Virus record (IMG/VR): IMGVR_UViG_3300046011_006981
Location: 1 to 39,512 of that record
DNA: 39,512 nucleotides
Reading direction: 5' to 3' (one strand)
Source: a virus
How positions within the stretch are numbered: position 1 is the first letter of the stretch; each line of letters begins with the position of its first letter. Shown here in pieces: positions 6,744-12,387 of this stretch. A model generated the notes under the pieces. It searched no databases and was not told the origin of the DNA. It worked only from the letters and a program-made list of their open reading frames with translations. The translations under genes and the position numbers were made by a program.

Positions 6744-7508
6744 ATGAGAAAATATATCAAGACAGTAACGGTCACAGGAGCATCAGATGATACATCCTTT
6801 GAAGATATGGCCGCAATACAAGCTCGATTTCCGTTTGTTGAGTGGGGAATTCTTCACTCCGAACGAATGGCGGGAAAAAGCAACAGATTTCCAACTGATA
6901 AATGGTTGATCAACTCTATCAATTTCAGTGAAGATACTTTTAGGTTAAATTTGTCGGTACATTTATGTGGTAATGTAGTTAAGACCTTCTTAACAAAACC
7001 TTTTGTCGAAATAAATAAAAGTATATCTAAAGAAGACTATGAGTTTTTTGATCGTTTTGTGATGTTGAGTATTATTCTGGATAATAAAGTTGTAAACAGA
7101 GTGCAGATTAACACTCATGGTGAGAAGCATAAGTATGATATTGATGCAATAGAGAGTTACCTCAACTTTGCACCACATGTTGAGTTTATTGCTCAATATG
7201 ATGGAGTTAACGATTATATTCATAAACTATATGATCGAGGACATACAAATATCTCAGCACTTTATGATTTATCTCATGGTGCAGGAGTTTTACCCGAAGA
7301 TTGGGATGAACCGCTAGATGGAATCTTTACAGGTTATGCTGGTGGTCTATCTCCTGATAATCTTGAAGAACAACTTAAGAAACTTGATGATGTTGCATCT
7401 ATTCGACACATCTGGATCGATGCAGAAACATGGTTGAGAACTAATGATCAATTTGATCTTGATAAAGTTGTTAAATTTCTTGAGATTGCAGAATCTAGAA
7501 TAATTTAA
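6744..7508 (+). CDS. TIM-barrel protein resembling phosphoribosylanthranilate isomerase (TrpF-like)
   Basis: This 254-residue protein has the alternating strand/helix layout of a TIM barrel. The C-terminal third (GYAGGLSPDNLEEQLKKL, then IWIDAETWLR and FDLDKVVKFLE) resembles the phosphate-binding end of TrpF, where GGxxPENV and a VDxSSGVE-type segment occur. The early SFEDMAAIQARFPFVEWGI segment is typical of phage and bacterial relatives of unknown substrate. The catalytic residues of TrpF cannot be confirmed, so enzyme activity is uncertain. It lies between tRNA-Lys and tRNA-Asn. Confidence 0.5.
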   Translation: MRKYIKTVTVTGASDDTSFEDMAAIQARFPFVEWGILHSERMAGKSNRFPTDKWLINSINFSEDTFRLNLSVHLCGNVVKTFLTKPFVEINKSISKEDYEFFDRFVMLSIILDNKVVNRVQINTHGEKHKYDIDAIESYLNFAPHVEFIAQYDGVNDYIHKLYDRGHTNISALYDLSHGAGVLPEDWDEPLDGIFTGYAGGLSPDNLEEQLKKLDDVASIRHIWIDAETWLRTNDQFDLDKVVKFLEIAESRII

Positions 7509-7515
7509 ATAAAAT

Positions 7516-7609
7516 ACCGCTGTACTCTAACTGGTAAGAGGCGAAGCTGTTAACTTCGTGTAATCCTCCTTCGAGGGGTATGTAGGTTCGAAGCCTACTG
7601 GCGGTGCCA
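7516..7609 (+). tRNA. tRNA-Asn(GTT) with a long variable arm
   Basis: Acceptor ACCGCTG/TGGCGGT, D stem CTCT/AGAG, anticodon arm CGAAG-CTGTTAA-CTTCG, T arm GTAGG-TTCGAAG-CCTAC, CCA encoded. The 23-nt variable region contains a CCTC-CTTC-GAGG hairpin. Bacterial tRNA-Asn is normally class I with a 4-5 nt variable loop, so the 94-nt length is abnormal. Confidence 0.8.
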
Positions 7610-7610
7610 T

Positions 7611-7700
7611 ATCAATCAAATAGACTTAATCGAATTTCGAAATAGATTATATCGAATGTGGAATGGTTGGGGCTAATGCAAATGACCCATCTTGATTGAT
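7611..7700 (+). ncRNA. Candidate structured RNA between two tRNAs
   Basis: A perfect 9-bp terminal stem ATCAATCAA/TTGATTGAT (7611-7619 with 7692-7700) encloses 72 nt. Inside are a TAATC/GATTA hairpin (7627-7649) and a short TGGG/CCCA hairpin. It has tRNA-like length but no recognisable anticodon or T arm. It may be a decayed tRNA or a separate small RNA. Confidence 0.35.
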
Positions 7701-7710
7701 AATTTTAAAT

Positions 7711-7786
7711 GCCCTTGTAGCTCAATTGGAAGAGCACGTTGCTTCTAACAACGGAGGTGGGAGTTCGAATCTCTTTGGGGGTACCA
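7711..7786 (+). tRNA. tRNA-Arg(TCT)
   Basis: Acceptor GCCCTTG/TGGGGGT, anticodon arm CGTTG-CTTCTAA-CAACG, T arm GGGAG-TTCGAAT-CTCTT, CCA encoded. The final A of CCA is the A of the next gene's ATG. Confidence 0.9.
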
Positions 7787-8178
7787 TGAAAAAATTAGAA
7801 GACATGACTGCCGTAGAGGTTGCAAATTATGAATTTAGTTTTCATCCTTTTCCTAGAAAAGCAGTATCCGTGAAGAAAACAGGAATTCTTGAATGTGAAA
7901 TCGTATGCGAGGACGGATCAACTGTTAAAGCAATGGGGCTTATTGCACATGAATTGGGTAAAGCAGTAGATAGAGATTCTAAAAATGTCAAAATGAATTT
8001 TAAGAAAGAATTGAAAGAACTCTTAGATCGATATGATTTTGATATGTATATCGACTTCGATTCTCTAGGTGCAGGAGGATGGCATGAGTCGCTACTTGCC
8101 GTTGAAAATAGAGGATTCGACTGCGAGCATATCTCGTTCGATCTGGATGATATCGTAGAAAGAAAGACTCATCGATAA
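7786..8178 (+). CDS. Unknown acidic protein whose ATG overlaps a tRNA 3' end
   Basis: The 130-residue frame begins at ATG 7786, sharing one base with tRNA-Arg CCA; ATG 7804 is an alternative that would avoid the overlap. The sequence has a beta-like first half and an acidic C-terminal half (DFDMYIDFDSLGAGGWHES). No family is recognised. Confidence 0.65.
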   Translation: MKKLEDMTAVEVANYEFSFHPFPRKAVSVKKTGILECEIVCEDGSTVKAMGLIAHELGKAVDRDSKNVKMNFKKELKELLDRYDFDMYIDFDSLGAGGWHESLLAVENRGFDCEHISFDLDDIVERKTHR

Positions 8179-8182
8179 TATT

Positions 8183-8410
8183 ATGAAAAGAAGATCAATA
8201 TTTAAAACACTGGCGGCACTGTTCGTGTTCCCAAACCATTCGGTTTCACCAAAACCGTTTACGATGAAGATAGAAAAAACAGTGGTTTATGCTGGGACAC
8301 GCAAATTAAGAGTGGGTTGGAGCAAAGAGGCCGAAGAGTGTATGATGAATCTGATGAACATTCATGTTGACAGAGACAACAAGATAGTGTATAATGAATT
8401 AGTTTGTTAA
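8183..8410 (+). CDS. Small protein with a Tat-like N terminus
   Basis: The 75-residue product begins MKRRSIFKTLAALFVFP, a twin-arginine followed by a short hydrophobic run. This resembles a Tat signal (RRxFxK) but the run is brief. The rest is a small alpha/beta-like stretch ending in NELVC. Its last 44 bases contain the promoter of the downstream RNA. Function unknown; Tat export is tentative. Confidence 0.55.
   Translation: MKRRSIFKTLAALFVFPNHSVSPKPFTMKIEKTVVYAGTRKLRVGWSKEAEECMMNLMNIHVDRDNKIVYNELVC
8367..8395 (+). promoter_or_regulatory. Consensus sigma70 promoter for the 23S-like RNA and tRNA-Pro
   Basis: Perfect TTGACA (8367-8372), a 17-nt spacer and perfect TATAAT (8390-8395), inside the end of the preceding gene. 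Transcription would start near 8402, about 18 nt before the 23S rRNA-like segment. Confidence 0.8.
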
Positions 8411-8640
8411 TTTTAAGTAGTTGGCTTAGAAGCAGCAATCTTTAATGAGTGAAGCGAAGCGCGAGTCTCCGACATCAACGGCTTATTCATTGGGAGTAAG
8501 TGACTGTGATAATATGAACGTGTCAAAGTCAGATATTGACGTTCATATTGGATATCGTCTGACCGTGGAAAGTAAAAGAGCACCCCGTAAATGGTAAGGC
8601 TTAATTCTTCTTTGGCGTAACAGCACACTTTTAATAAACA
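8402..8640 (+). ncRNA. RNA with split 23S rRNA GTPase-associated-centre (L11-binding) segments
   Basis: GTTGGCTTAGAAGCAGC at 8420-8436 is identical to the near-universal helix 43 segment of 23S rRNA (E. coli about 1058-1076) and is followed by AATCTTTAA, like the rRNA CATC(C)TTTAAA. GCGTAACAGC plus ACAC at 8615-8628 matches the next conserved rRNA stretch (GCGTAACAGCTCAC), normally only about 15 nt away. Here about 165 nt intervene, with an AATGAGT/ATTCATT stem-loop and a long AATATGAACGT/ACGTTCATATT hairpin. A consensus promoter lies upstream and tRNA-Pro follows. No other rRNA is present, so this is not a ribosomal operon fragment by context. Confidence 0.6.
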
Positions 8641-8648
8641 AACAAAAA

Positions 8649-8725
8649 CTATATGTAGCTCAACTTGGTAGAGCGCGATATTTGGGATATCGTGGTTGTA
8701 CGTTCGAATCGTATCATATAGACCA
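8649..8725 (+). tRNA. tRNA-Pro(TGG)
   Basis: Perfect acceptor CTATATG/CATATAG, anticodon arm CGATA-TTTGGGA-TATCG, T loop TTCGAAT, CCA encoded. Probably co-transcribed with the 23S-like RNA. Confidence 0.92.
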
Positions 8726-8763
8726 AAGAATAGAACGTTCAAATTACACATACGGGACATTTA

Positions 8764-9687
8764 ATGATAAATAGAAGTATGCTTAAATTTTCACAAATCA
8801 ATGAACTTCAAATTGAAGAAGTTGTAAACGAATCCTATTCGGCTAACGAGGTGTTTCGTAAGTTAAATCTGAAAGCTACACCATCGAATAGAAAAACTTT
8901 AGCGTCATTTATTGAAAGCAAACAAATTAATATTGCTCATTTTGATCGCACCAAAAATCGAAGAGATAAACAGAGAAAACACGAGATAATAACTAAGCAA
9001 TGCCCAGTATGTGATATATCTTTCGAATGTAGTGACGGTGGATCACGTTGCAAAACAACATGTTCTATTCGGTGTTCTAATATCTTTTTTTCCGATAAAA
9101 GAATGTCGGGGGATACTAAAAATAAAATAAAAAACTCCTTAAAAAATTACCACATTAACCGTGATAAAACCTTGAAAAAAGTATTATTCGCTAAAATATG
9201 CACGATATGCGGAAAACCGTTTGAAACAAAAAAGAAAGAACAACCCACATGTTCGAAACCGTGTGGCGCAGTCATAATTAGCCAAAAAGTTAAAAGGAGA
9301 GTCTTGGAGGGGACACATAGAGGCTGGATCACTCGCCCAACGGCTAGTTATCCCGAAAAATATTTTCAACACCGTTTAACTGAATTATGTATCCCTTATG
9401 AATTTAACTATCCAGTACCAAAAAACACGTTAGGTATTCAGAAAGCTGCCGCCTATTTTCTCGATTTTTACTTTCCCGATATCAGACTAGATTTAGAAAT
9501 AGATGGAAAACAACATCTAAGGAAAGACCGTCGAGAATCTGATCTCTTTCGCGATGAACTATTGATAAAAAATGGGTATACGGTTTTTCGTATTCCTTGG
9601 GTTAACCCGATAAACGATGCAAATAAAGCGATTTTAGACTCTAAATTCGACGAATTTCTTACATTATATCATAAACTTTCTTCTTGA
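8764..9687 (+). CDS. Zinc-finger plus Vsr/EDxHD-type homing endonuclease
   Basis: This 307-residue protein has an N-terminal helix-turn-helix-like segment (NEVFRKLNLKATPSNRKTL) and two Cys clusters (CPVC...C..C near 80-110; CTIC...C..C near 145-165). The C-terminal nuclease domain reads FLDFYFPDIRLDLEIDGKQH and later DELLIKNGYTVFRIPW, the pattern of DUF559/Vsr-like PD-(D/E)xK nucleases. It lies directly after tRNA-Pro, typical of free-standing homing genes in phage tRNA arrays. Confidence 0.75.
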   Translation: MINRSMLKFSQINELQIEEVVNESYSANEVFRKLNLKATPSNRKTLASFIESKQINIAHFDRTKNRRDKQRKHEIITKQCPVCDISFECSDGGSRCKTTCSIRCSNIFFSDKRMSGDTKNKIKNSLKNYHINRDKTLKKVLFAKICTICGKPFETKKKEQPTCSKPCGAVIISQKVKRRVLEGTHRGWITRPTASYPEKYFQHRLTELCIPYEFNYPVPKNTLGIQKAAAYFLDFYFPDIRLDLEIDGKQHLRKDRRESDLFRDELLIKNGYTVFRIPWVNPINDANKAILDSKFDEFLTLYHKLSS

Positions 9688-9711
9688 CTTTCATAATAAA
9701 AGTGTTACGTT
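9684..9711 (+). promoter_or_regulatory. Promoter upstream of a truncated tRNA-like RNA
   Basis: TTGACT (9684-9689), a 16-nt spacer and TACGTT (9706-9711), overlapping the end of the endonuclease gene. Start of transcription would fall a few nt before 9724. Confidence 0.5.
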
Positions 9712-9723
9712 GTTAACATAAAT

Positions 9724-9771
9724 AGCGTTCTATGGAAGAGATCGTCGATTCGAATCCGACCTACGCTACCA
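9724..9771 (+). tRNA. Truncated or minimal tRNA-like gene (no D arm, no normal anticodon arm)
   Basis: Only 48 nt: AGCGT pairs with ACGCT at the 3' end, a T arm GTCGA-TTCGAAT-CCGAC is present and CCA is encoded. The middle TCTATGGAAGA can form only a 3-bp hairpin. Either an internally deleted tRNA or a minimal CCA-bearing RNA. A promoter just upstream suggests it is still transcribed. Confidence 0.45.
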
Positions 9772-9773
9772 CC

Positions 9774-9878
9774 TGTATTAGCACGAGATGCGGTATCATA
9801 TGAGTACTTTATGATGTGTTTAAATTGTAAGGCAAAGCATAAGTCCTTATAAAGTCGGTGTGAATCCGACCAATACGA
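9774..9878 (+). ncRNA. tRNA-like RNA of uncertain type
   Basis: TGTATT/AATACG can close the molecule and GTCGG-TGTGAAT-CCGAC sits exactly where a T arm should. Between are GCA-CGAGA-TGC, a 6-bp ATCATA/TATGAT hairpin and a TAAGG/CCTTA hairpin. The T loop lacks the canonical TTC, and no anticodon can be assigned. Likely a decayed or divergent tRNA. Confidence 0.35.
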
Positions 9879-9924
9879 GAAATTTAACAATAATTTTGGG
9901 AAGAATGAGAATAAAATTCTTTGG

Positions 9925-9951
9925 TTCAAACCCCATATGCTCCACATATGG
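9925..9951 (+). repeat. tRNA 3'-end-like remnant and 8-bp hairpin
   Basis: GGTTCAAACCCCATATGCTCCA resembles the T arm and acceptor end of the tRNA-Ala located after the next gene (CCCGTATGCTCCACCA). CCCATATG-CTCCA-CATATGGG also forms a perfect hairpin. The endonuclease gene between the two is thus flanked by related tRNA ends. Confidence 0.4.
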
Positions 9952-9964
9952 GATAAATACATAA

Positions 9965-10822
9965 ATGGGTGCGAAAATAGAAATAATATGTCCGAGATGT
10001 GATAAAGTCGCGTTAAAAGAGAAAAGGGAAGTAACTAGACAAACGAAAAAGAATAATCCCATTTTCTGTTCTAAAGAATGTGCTATCGCTAACAATATCG
10101 AAAAACGCACCACTCATTCGACAATAGAAAAATCTTGTTTAAATTGTGGTGATGATTTTCAGACCACTACCCATATAAAGGCTAGATCGTGTTGCTCTAT
10201 TAGATGTGCCAGAGAATATTCTTATAGATTTGTAAATTCTGAAAAAATCGCAAAATCCCTAAAAGAATATTATCAACATAACCCGCATCCCAAAACTGGG
10301 AAATTTTACGATTATTCGGCGAGAATATTAAAAAACATCGCGGCATCTGATGATAGAAACTCAGATGGGACATATAAGCTAATCTGTATTCAATGTGGAT
10401 CACCATTTGACCATTTAAATAAATATAGAAAAACCTGCTCGGAGGTATGTAGTCACCGAAGACGATCATTATTATGTGGTGGAGAAACGAACTATAGAAA
10501 ATTTAAATATAAAAATATTTGGATGGATTCTTCTTGGGAAGTTGAACTAGCGGAATGGTTTGACGTTAACGGCATTAAATGGATAAGAGATAAAAAGATA
10601 AAGTTTAAATGGGTTGATTCTTTAGGATTATCCCATACCTATTATCCAGATTTTTATCTTGAAGCTTACGATATATACGTTGATCCGAAAAACAAATTTT
10701 TACAGAGAAAAGATAAAGAAAAGCTTGACTATGTTAGAAATGAGTATAAGATAACACTGCTGAGTGGATTTCTTGAAGAAATCAAAGAACAGATAATTAA
10801 AATGGGGCATGGGACTGCATAG
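9965..10822 (+). CDS. Zinc-finger homing endonuclease (paralogue of the 12346-13035 gene)
   Basis: This 285-residue protein carries Cys clusters (CPRC...C..C; CLNC...C..C; CIQC...C..C) and a C-terminal nuclease-like domain with MDSSWEVELAEWF and YYPDFYLEAYDIYVDPKN. It is clearly related to the minus-strand gene at 12346-13035 (DSQWELDMVYFFEEN, YFPDFYIPNLNLYVDPKN). The DFYL...IYVDPK strand pair suggests a PD-(D/E)xK-like core, which is inference. Its last 19 nt overlap tRNA-Ala. Confidence 0.7.
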   Translation: MGAKIEIICPRCDKVALKEKREVTRQTKKNNPIFCSKECAIANNIEKRTTHSTIEKSCLNCGDDFQTTTHIKARSCCSIRCAREYSYRFVNSEKIAKSLKEYYQHNPHPKTGKFYDYSARILKNIAASDDRNSDGTYKLICIQCGSPFDHLNKYRKTCSEVCSHRRRSLLCGGETNYRKFKYKNIWMDSSWEVELAEWFDVNGIKWIRDKKIKFKWVDSLGLSHTYYPDFYLEAYDIYVDPKNKFLQRKDKEKLDYVRNEYKITLLSGFLEEIKEQIIKMGHGTA

Positions 10823-10881
10823 TGTGGTCGATAGTTTTGCAAACTATATTCAGACGGGCGCGATACCCGTATGCTCCACCA
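10804..10881 (+). tRNA. tRNA-Ala(TGC)
   Basis: Acceptor GGGGCAT/ATGCTCC, D stem GACT/GGTC, anticodon arm ATAGT-TTTGCAA-ACTAT, CCA encoded. The T stem ACGGG/CCCGT holds an unusual CGCGATA loop instead of TTCGAAT. The 5' end lies inside the preceding CDS and the last base is the A of the next ATG. Confidence 0.85.
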
Positions 10882-11144
10882 TGAAAATAGACAAAGTTAC
10901 TAATATTTTTCCGACATTTGGAGAACGAACGATAGAAATCAGCGATGGCGAAGAAAATCTAACCTTAAATATCAATGAGTTGTTATATAGTTTGCGGGTG
11001 CTTAGATTCACCGACAAACAAATTATGGAAGAATTCCATGCGACCATTAAAAACTCCTTTACAAATGAAGCAAACCGTGCTATAATATGGAACACGATTG
11101 CGAACATCTTAGTAACAGAGCATTACCTTCCACCTTTCACTTAA
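10881..11144 (+). CDS. Unknown 87-residue protein starting on the tRNA-Ala CCA
   Basis: ATG 10881 uses the terminal A of tRNA-Ala CCA. The product (MKIDKVTNIFPTFGERTIEI...) looks alpha/beta with a hydrophobic C-terminal part (IIWNTIANILVTEHYLPPF). Earlier in-frame starts would lie inside the tRNA. No family is recognised. Confidence 0.65.
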   Translation: MKIDKVTNIFPTFGERTIEISDGEENLTLNINELLYSLRVLRFTDKQIMEEFHATIKNSFTNEANRAIIWNTIANILVTEHYLPPFT

Positions 11145-11174
11145 CATGAACATTCAAGCAAAGTAACATACAAT

Positions 11175-11248
11175 GCACCATTAGTTTAATGGCAAAACGG
11201 CTTCCTTCCAAGTAGCGGTCGTCAGTTCGATTCTGACATGGTGCTCCA
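11175..11248 (+). tRNA. tRNA-Gly(TCC)
   Basis: Perfect acceptor GCACCAT/ATGGTGC, anticodon arm GCTTC-CTTCCAA-GTAGC with one mismatch, T arm GTCAG-TTCGATT-CTGAC, CCA encoded. Confidence 0.9.
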
Positions 11249-11258
11249 AATTTCACAT

Positions 11259-11513
11259 ATGAAAGTTCTTACCACATTTAAAATTCCAGTCATATTGATG
11301 GTGATTCCGATAATAATGACTTATCAAATTTTAGATTGGTCTGTGCGAATTGTGATTGTCAATTACCAACATTTAAATCAAAAAATAAAGGGAACGGTAG
11401 GAGATACGATAGAGAATATAAAAGGGTTCTTGCCGAGGTCGGCTCCTCAAGTGCTCTTGAAAAGCACGGTGACTGAAAGGTCAATCGTTCGATGCGATCA
11501 AGAACCGCAATAA
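11259..11513 (+). CDS. Small membrane protein whose 3' end contains a tRNA gene
   Basis: The ATG at 11259 is used because the upstream ATG lies inside tRNA-Gly. The 84-residue frame has a transmembrane segment (FKIPVILMVIPIIMTYQIL, residues about 7-25), then a basic tail. From about residue 56 on, the codons are also a complete tRNA-Ser(TGA) (11425-11507). The C terminus may therefore be unconstrained, or the frame may be only partly real. Confidence 0.5.
   Translation: MKVLTTFKIPVILMVIPIIMTYQILDWSVRIVIVNYQHLNQKIKGTVGDTIENIKGFLPRSAPQVLLKSTVTERSIVRCDQEPQ
11425..11507 (+). tRNA. tRNA-Ser(TGA), nested in a reading frame
   Basis: Perfect acceptor GGTTCTT/AAGAACC, anticodon arm GTGCT-CTTGAAA-AGCAC, variable arm GAC-TGAAA-GGTC, T stem ATCG/CGAT, discriminator G as usual for Ser. 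CCA not encoded. It lies within the 3' part of the 11259-11513 frame on the same strand. Confidence 0.85.
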
Positions 11514-11538
11514 AAATTAATAATACTAAGTAGACTGT

Positions 11539-11712
11539 ATGATCGAATCATTAATCTCATTACTTATTATCGCCCTAATCCTATACATTATCTTTTTCGT
11601 CGTAGGACAATTCATATCAGGAACTCCTTTACAGCTTATAGGAATTGTCCTTGGATTGGTTTTCCTTTTGAAAGCACTCGCAACATTTGGTTTGGGAATT
11701 GGCGGTTTTTAG
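11539..11712 (+). CDS. Two-helix membrane protein (holin-like size)
   Basis: The 57-residue product has two hydrophobic helices: LISLLIIALILYIIFFVVGQF and LIGIVLGLVFLLKALATFG, joined by a short turn. Size and topology resemble small phage membrane proteins such as class II holins, but lysis genes are not evident nearby. Its stop codon abuts the promoter for the next gene. Confidence 0.65.
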   Translation: MIESLISLLIIALILYIIFFVVGQFISGTPLQLIGIVLGLVFLLKALATFGLGIGGF

Positions 11713-11741
11713 TTGACAATTACATCAAGTTGATGTATGAT
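11713..11741 (+). promoter_or_regulatory. Sigma70-type promoter, leaderless layout
   Basis: TTGACA (11713-11718), a 17-nt spacer and TATGAT (11736-11741), 5 nt before ATG 11747. Confidence 0.75.
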
Positions 11742-11746
11742 AACGT

Positions 11747-11959
11747 ATGCTAGATGATGACGACAACAAATTCTTAAACTACAATCTAGACCTTAACAAT
11801 AATGAAATGGATTCATTGTTTGAATGGTTAAGGTCGCTCGGATTAAATGTTCAGACAGAGGTTGAAGTACCGATGGTTGACGATATTGAAGAACATCATC
11901 TGCCGCCTCCCACGGGTAAACTGTGGTATTATGGGGAGATAGTAACAGCGAAAAATTAA
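11747..11959 (+). CDS. Unknown acidic protein
   Basis: The 70-residue product has an acidic N terminus (MLDDDDNKF). Its start is 5 nt after an ideal -10 box. No motif is recognised. Confidence 0.65.
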   Translation: MLDDDDNKFLNYNLDLNNNEMDSLFEWLRSLGLNVQTEVEVPMVDDIEEHHLPPPTGKLWYYGEIVTAKN

Positions 11960-11964
11960 AATTC

Positions 11965-12195
11965 ATGACAAGTGCAAACGTAACAGAATACACTATATAC
12001 GATAAAGAGACAGGAGAAGAAGTAGGAACACATTCTCAGCACTGGTATTGTAAAACTAAGTGGGAGAATCTACTGAAATTCCAGCCATTAGAAAATTATG
12101 AAATTTTAACTTGGTGGTATGACGAAGAAGAAGAGTATAATGAGGGAGAAACAGTAAATCTCAAAGATTTCGTAGAGAAAAGAATTAAAATTTAA
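11965..12195 (+). CDS. Unknown 76-residue protein
   Basis: The start at 11965 is chosen because it follows the upstream stop by 5 nt; the earlier in-frame start overlaps the previous gene. The sequence is rich in Trp/Tyr and acidic residues (WWYDEEEEYNEGE). No family is recognised. Confidence 0.65.
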   Translation: MTSANVTEYTIYDKETGEEVGTHSQHWYCKTKWENLLKFQPLENYEILTWWYDEEEEYNEGETVNLKDFVEKRIKI

Positions 12196-12198
12196 AAT

Positions 12199-12298
12199 GG
12201 GTGTGTTGGTCATGGGTTAGACTGGTGGTTCGATTCCACTGTAAACATGGTTGTGCTCGACGGAGCAAAGCAGGGTTCGAGTCCCGCCGCATCCACCA
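12199..12298 (+). tRNA. Odd class II tRNA-like gene, anticodon readable as CGA (Ser)
   Basis: Acceptor GGGTGTG/CGCATCC, D arm GTC-ATGGGTTA-GAC, variable hairpin TGCTC-GACG-GAGCA, CCA encoded. The anticodon position is occupied by GGTGG-TTCGATT-CCACT, which looks like a T arm. The real T stem pairs only with a bulged A. Discriminator is A, not the G usual for Ser. May be a chimera or decaying. Confidence 0.5.
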
Positions 12299-12307
12299 AT
12301 TTAAAAT

Positions 12308-12387
12308 GGGCATGTATACCCTTGCGCTACGAACGCATTGAAAGGTTAACTGGATACATGGGGGTTCAACTCCCTCCATGCTCGCCA
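12308..12387 (+). tRNA. D-arm-less tRNA-Arg(ACG)-like gene, copy A
   Basis: Acceptor GGGCATG/CATGCTC, anticodon arm TGCG-CTACGAA-CGCA (the loop of bacterial tRNA-Arg ACG), T arm GGGGG-TTCAACT-CCCTC and encoded CCA. Only 7 nt separate acceptor and anticodon stem, so there is no D arm. Instead TAT.CC can pair with GGATA in the 21-nt region after the anticodon arm. It aligns without gaps to the gene at 15127-15206. Confidence 0.65.

Noticed and set aside
8413-8760. Minus-strand 115-codon open frame
   Set aside because: It is antisense to the 23S-like RNA and tRNA-Pro; composition is explained by those RNAs.
9780-9800. AGCACGAGA resembling the 23S sarcin-ricin loop
   Set aside because: Only a short partial match, and the closing pair after GAGA is wrong. 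Too weak to claim a second rRNA mimic.
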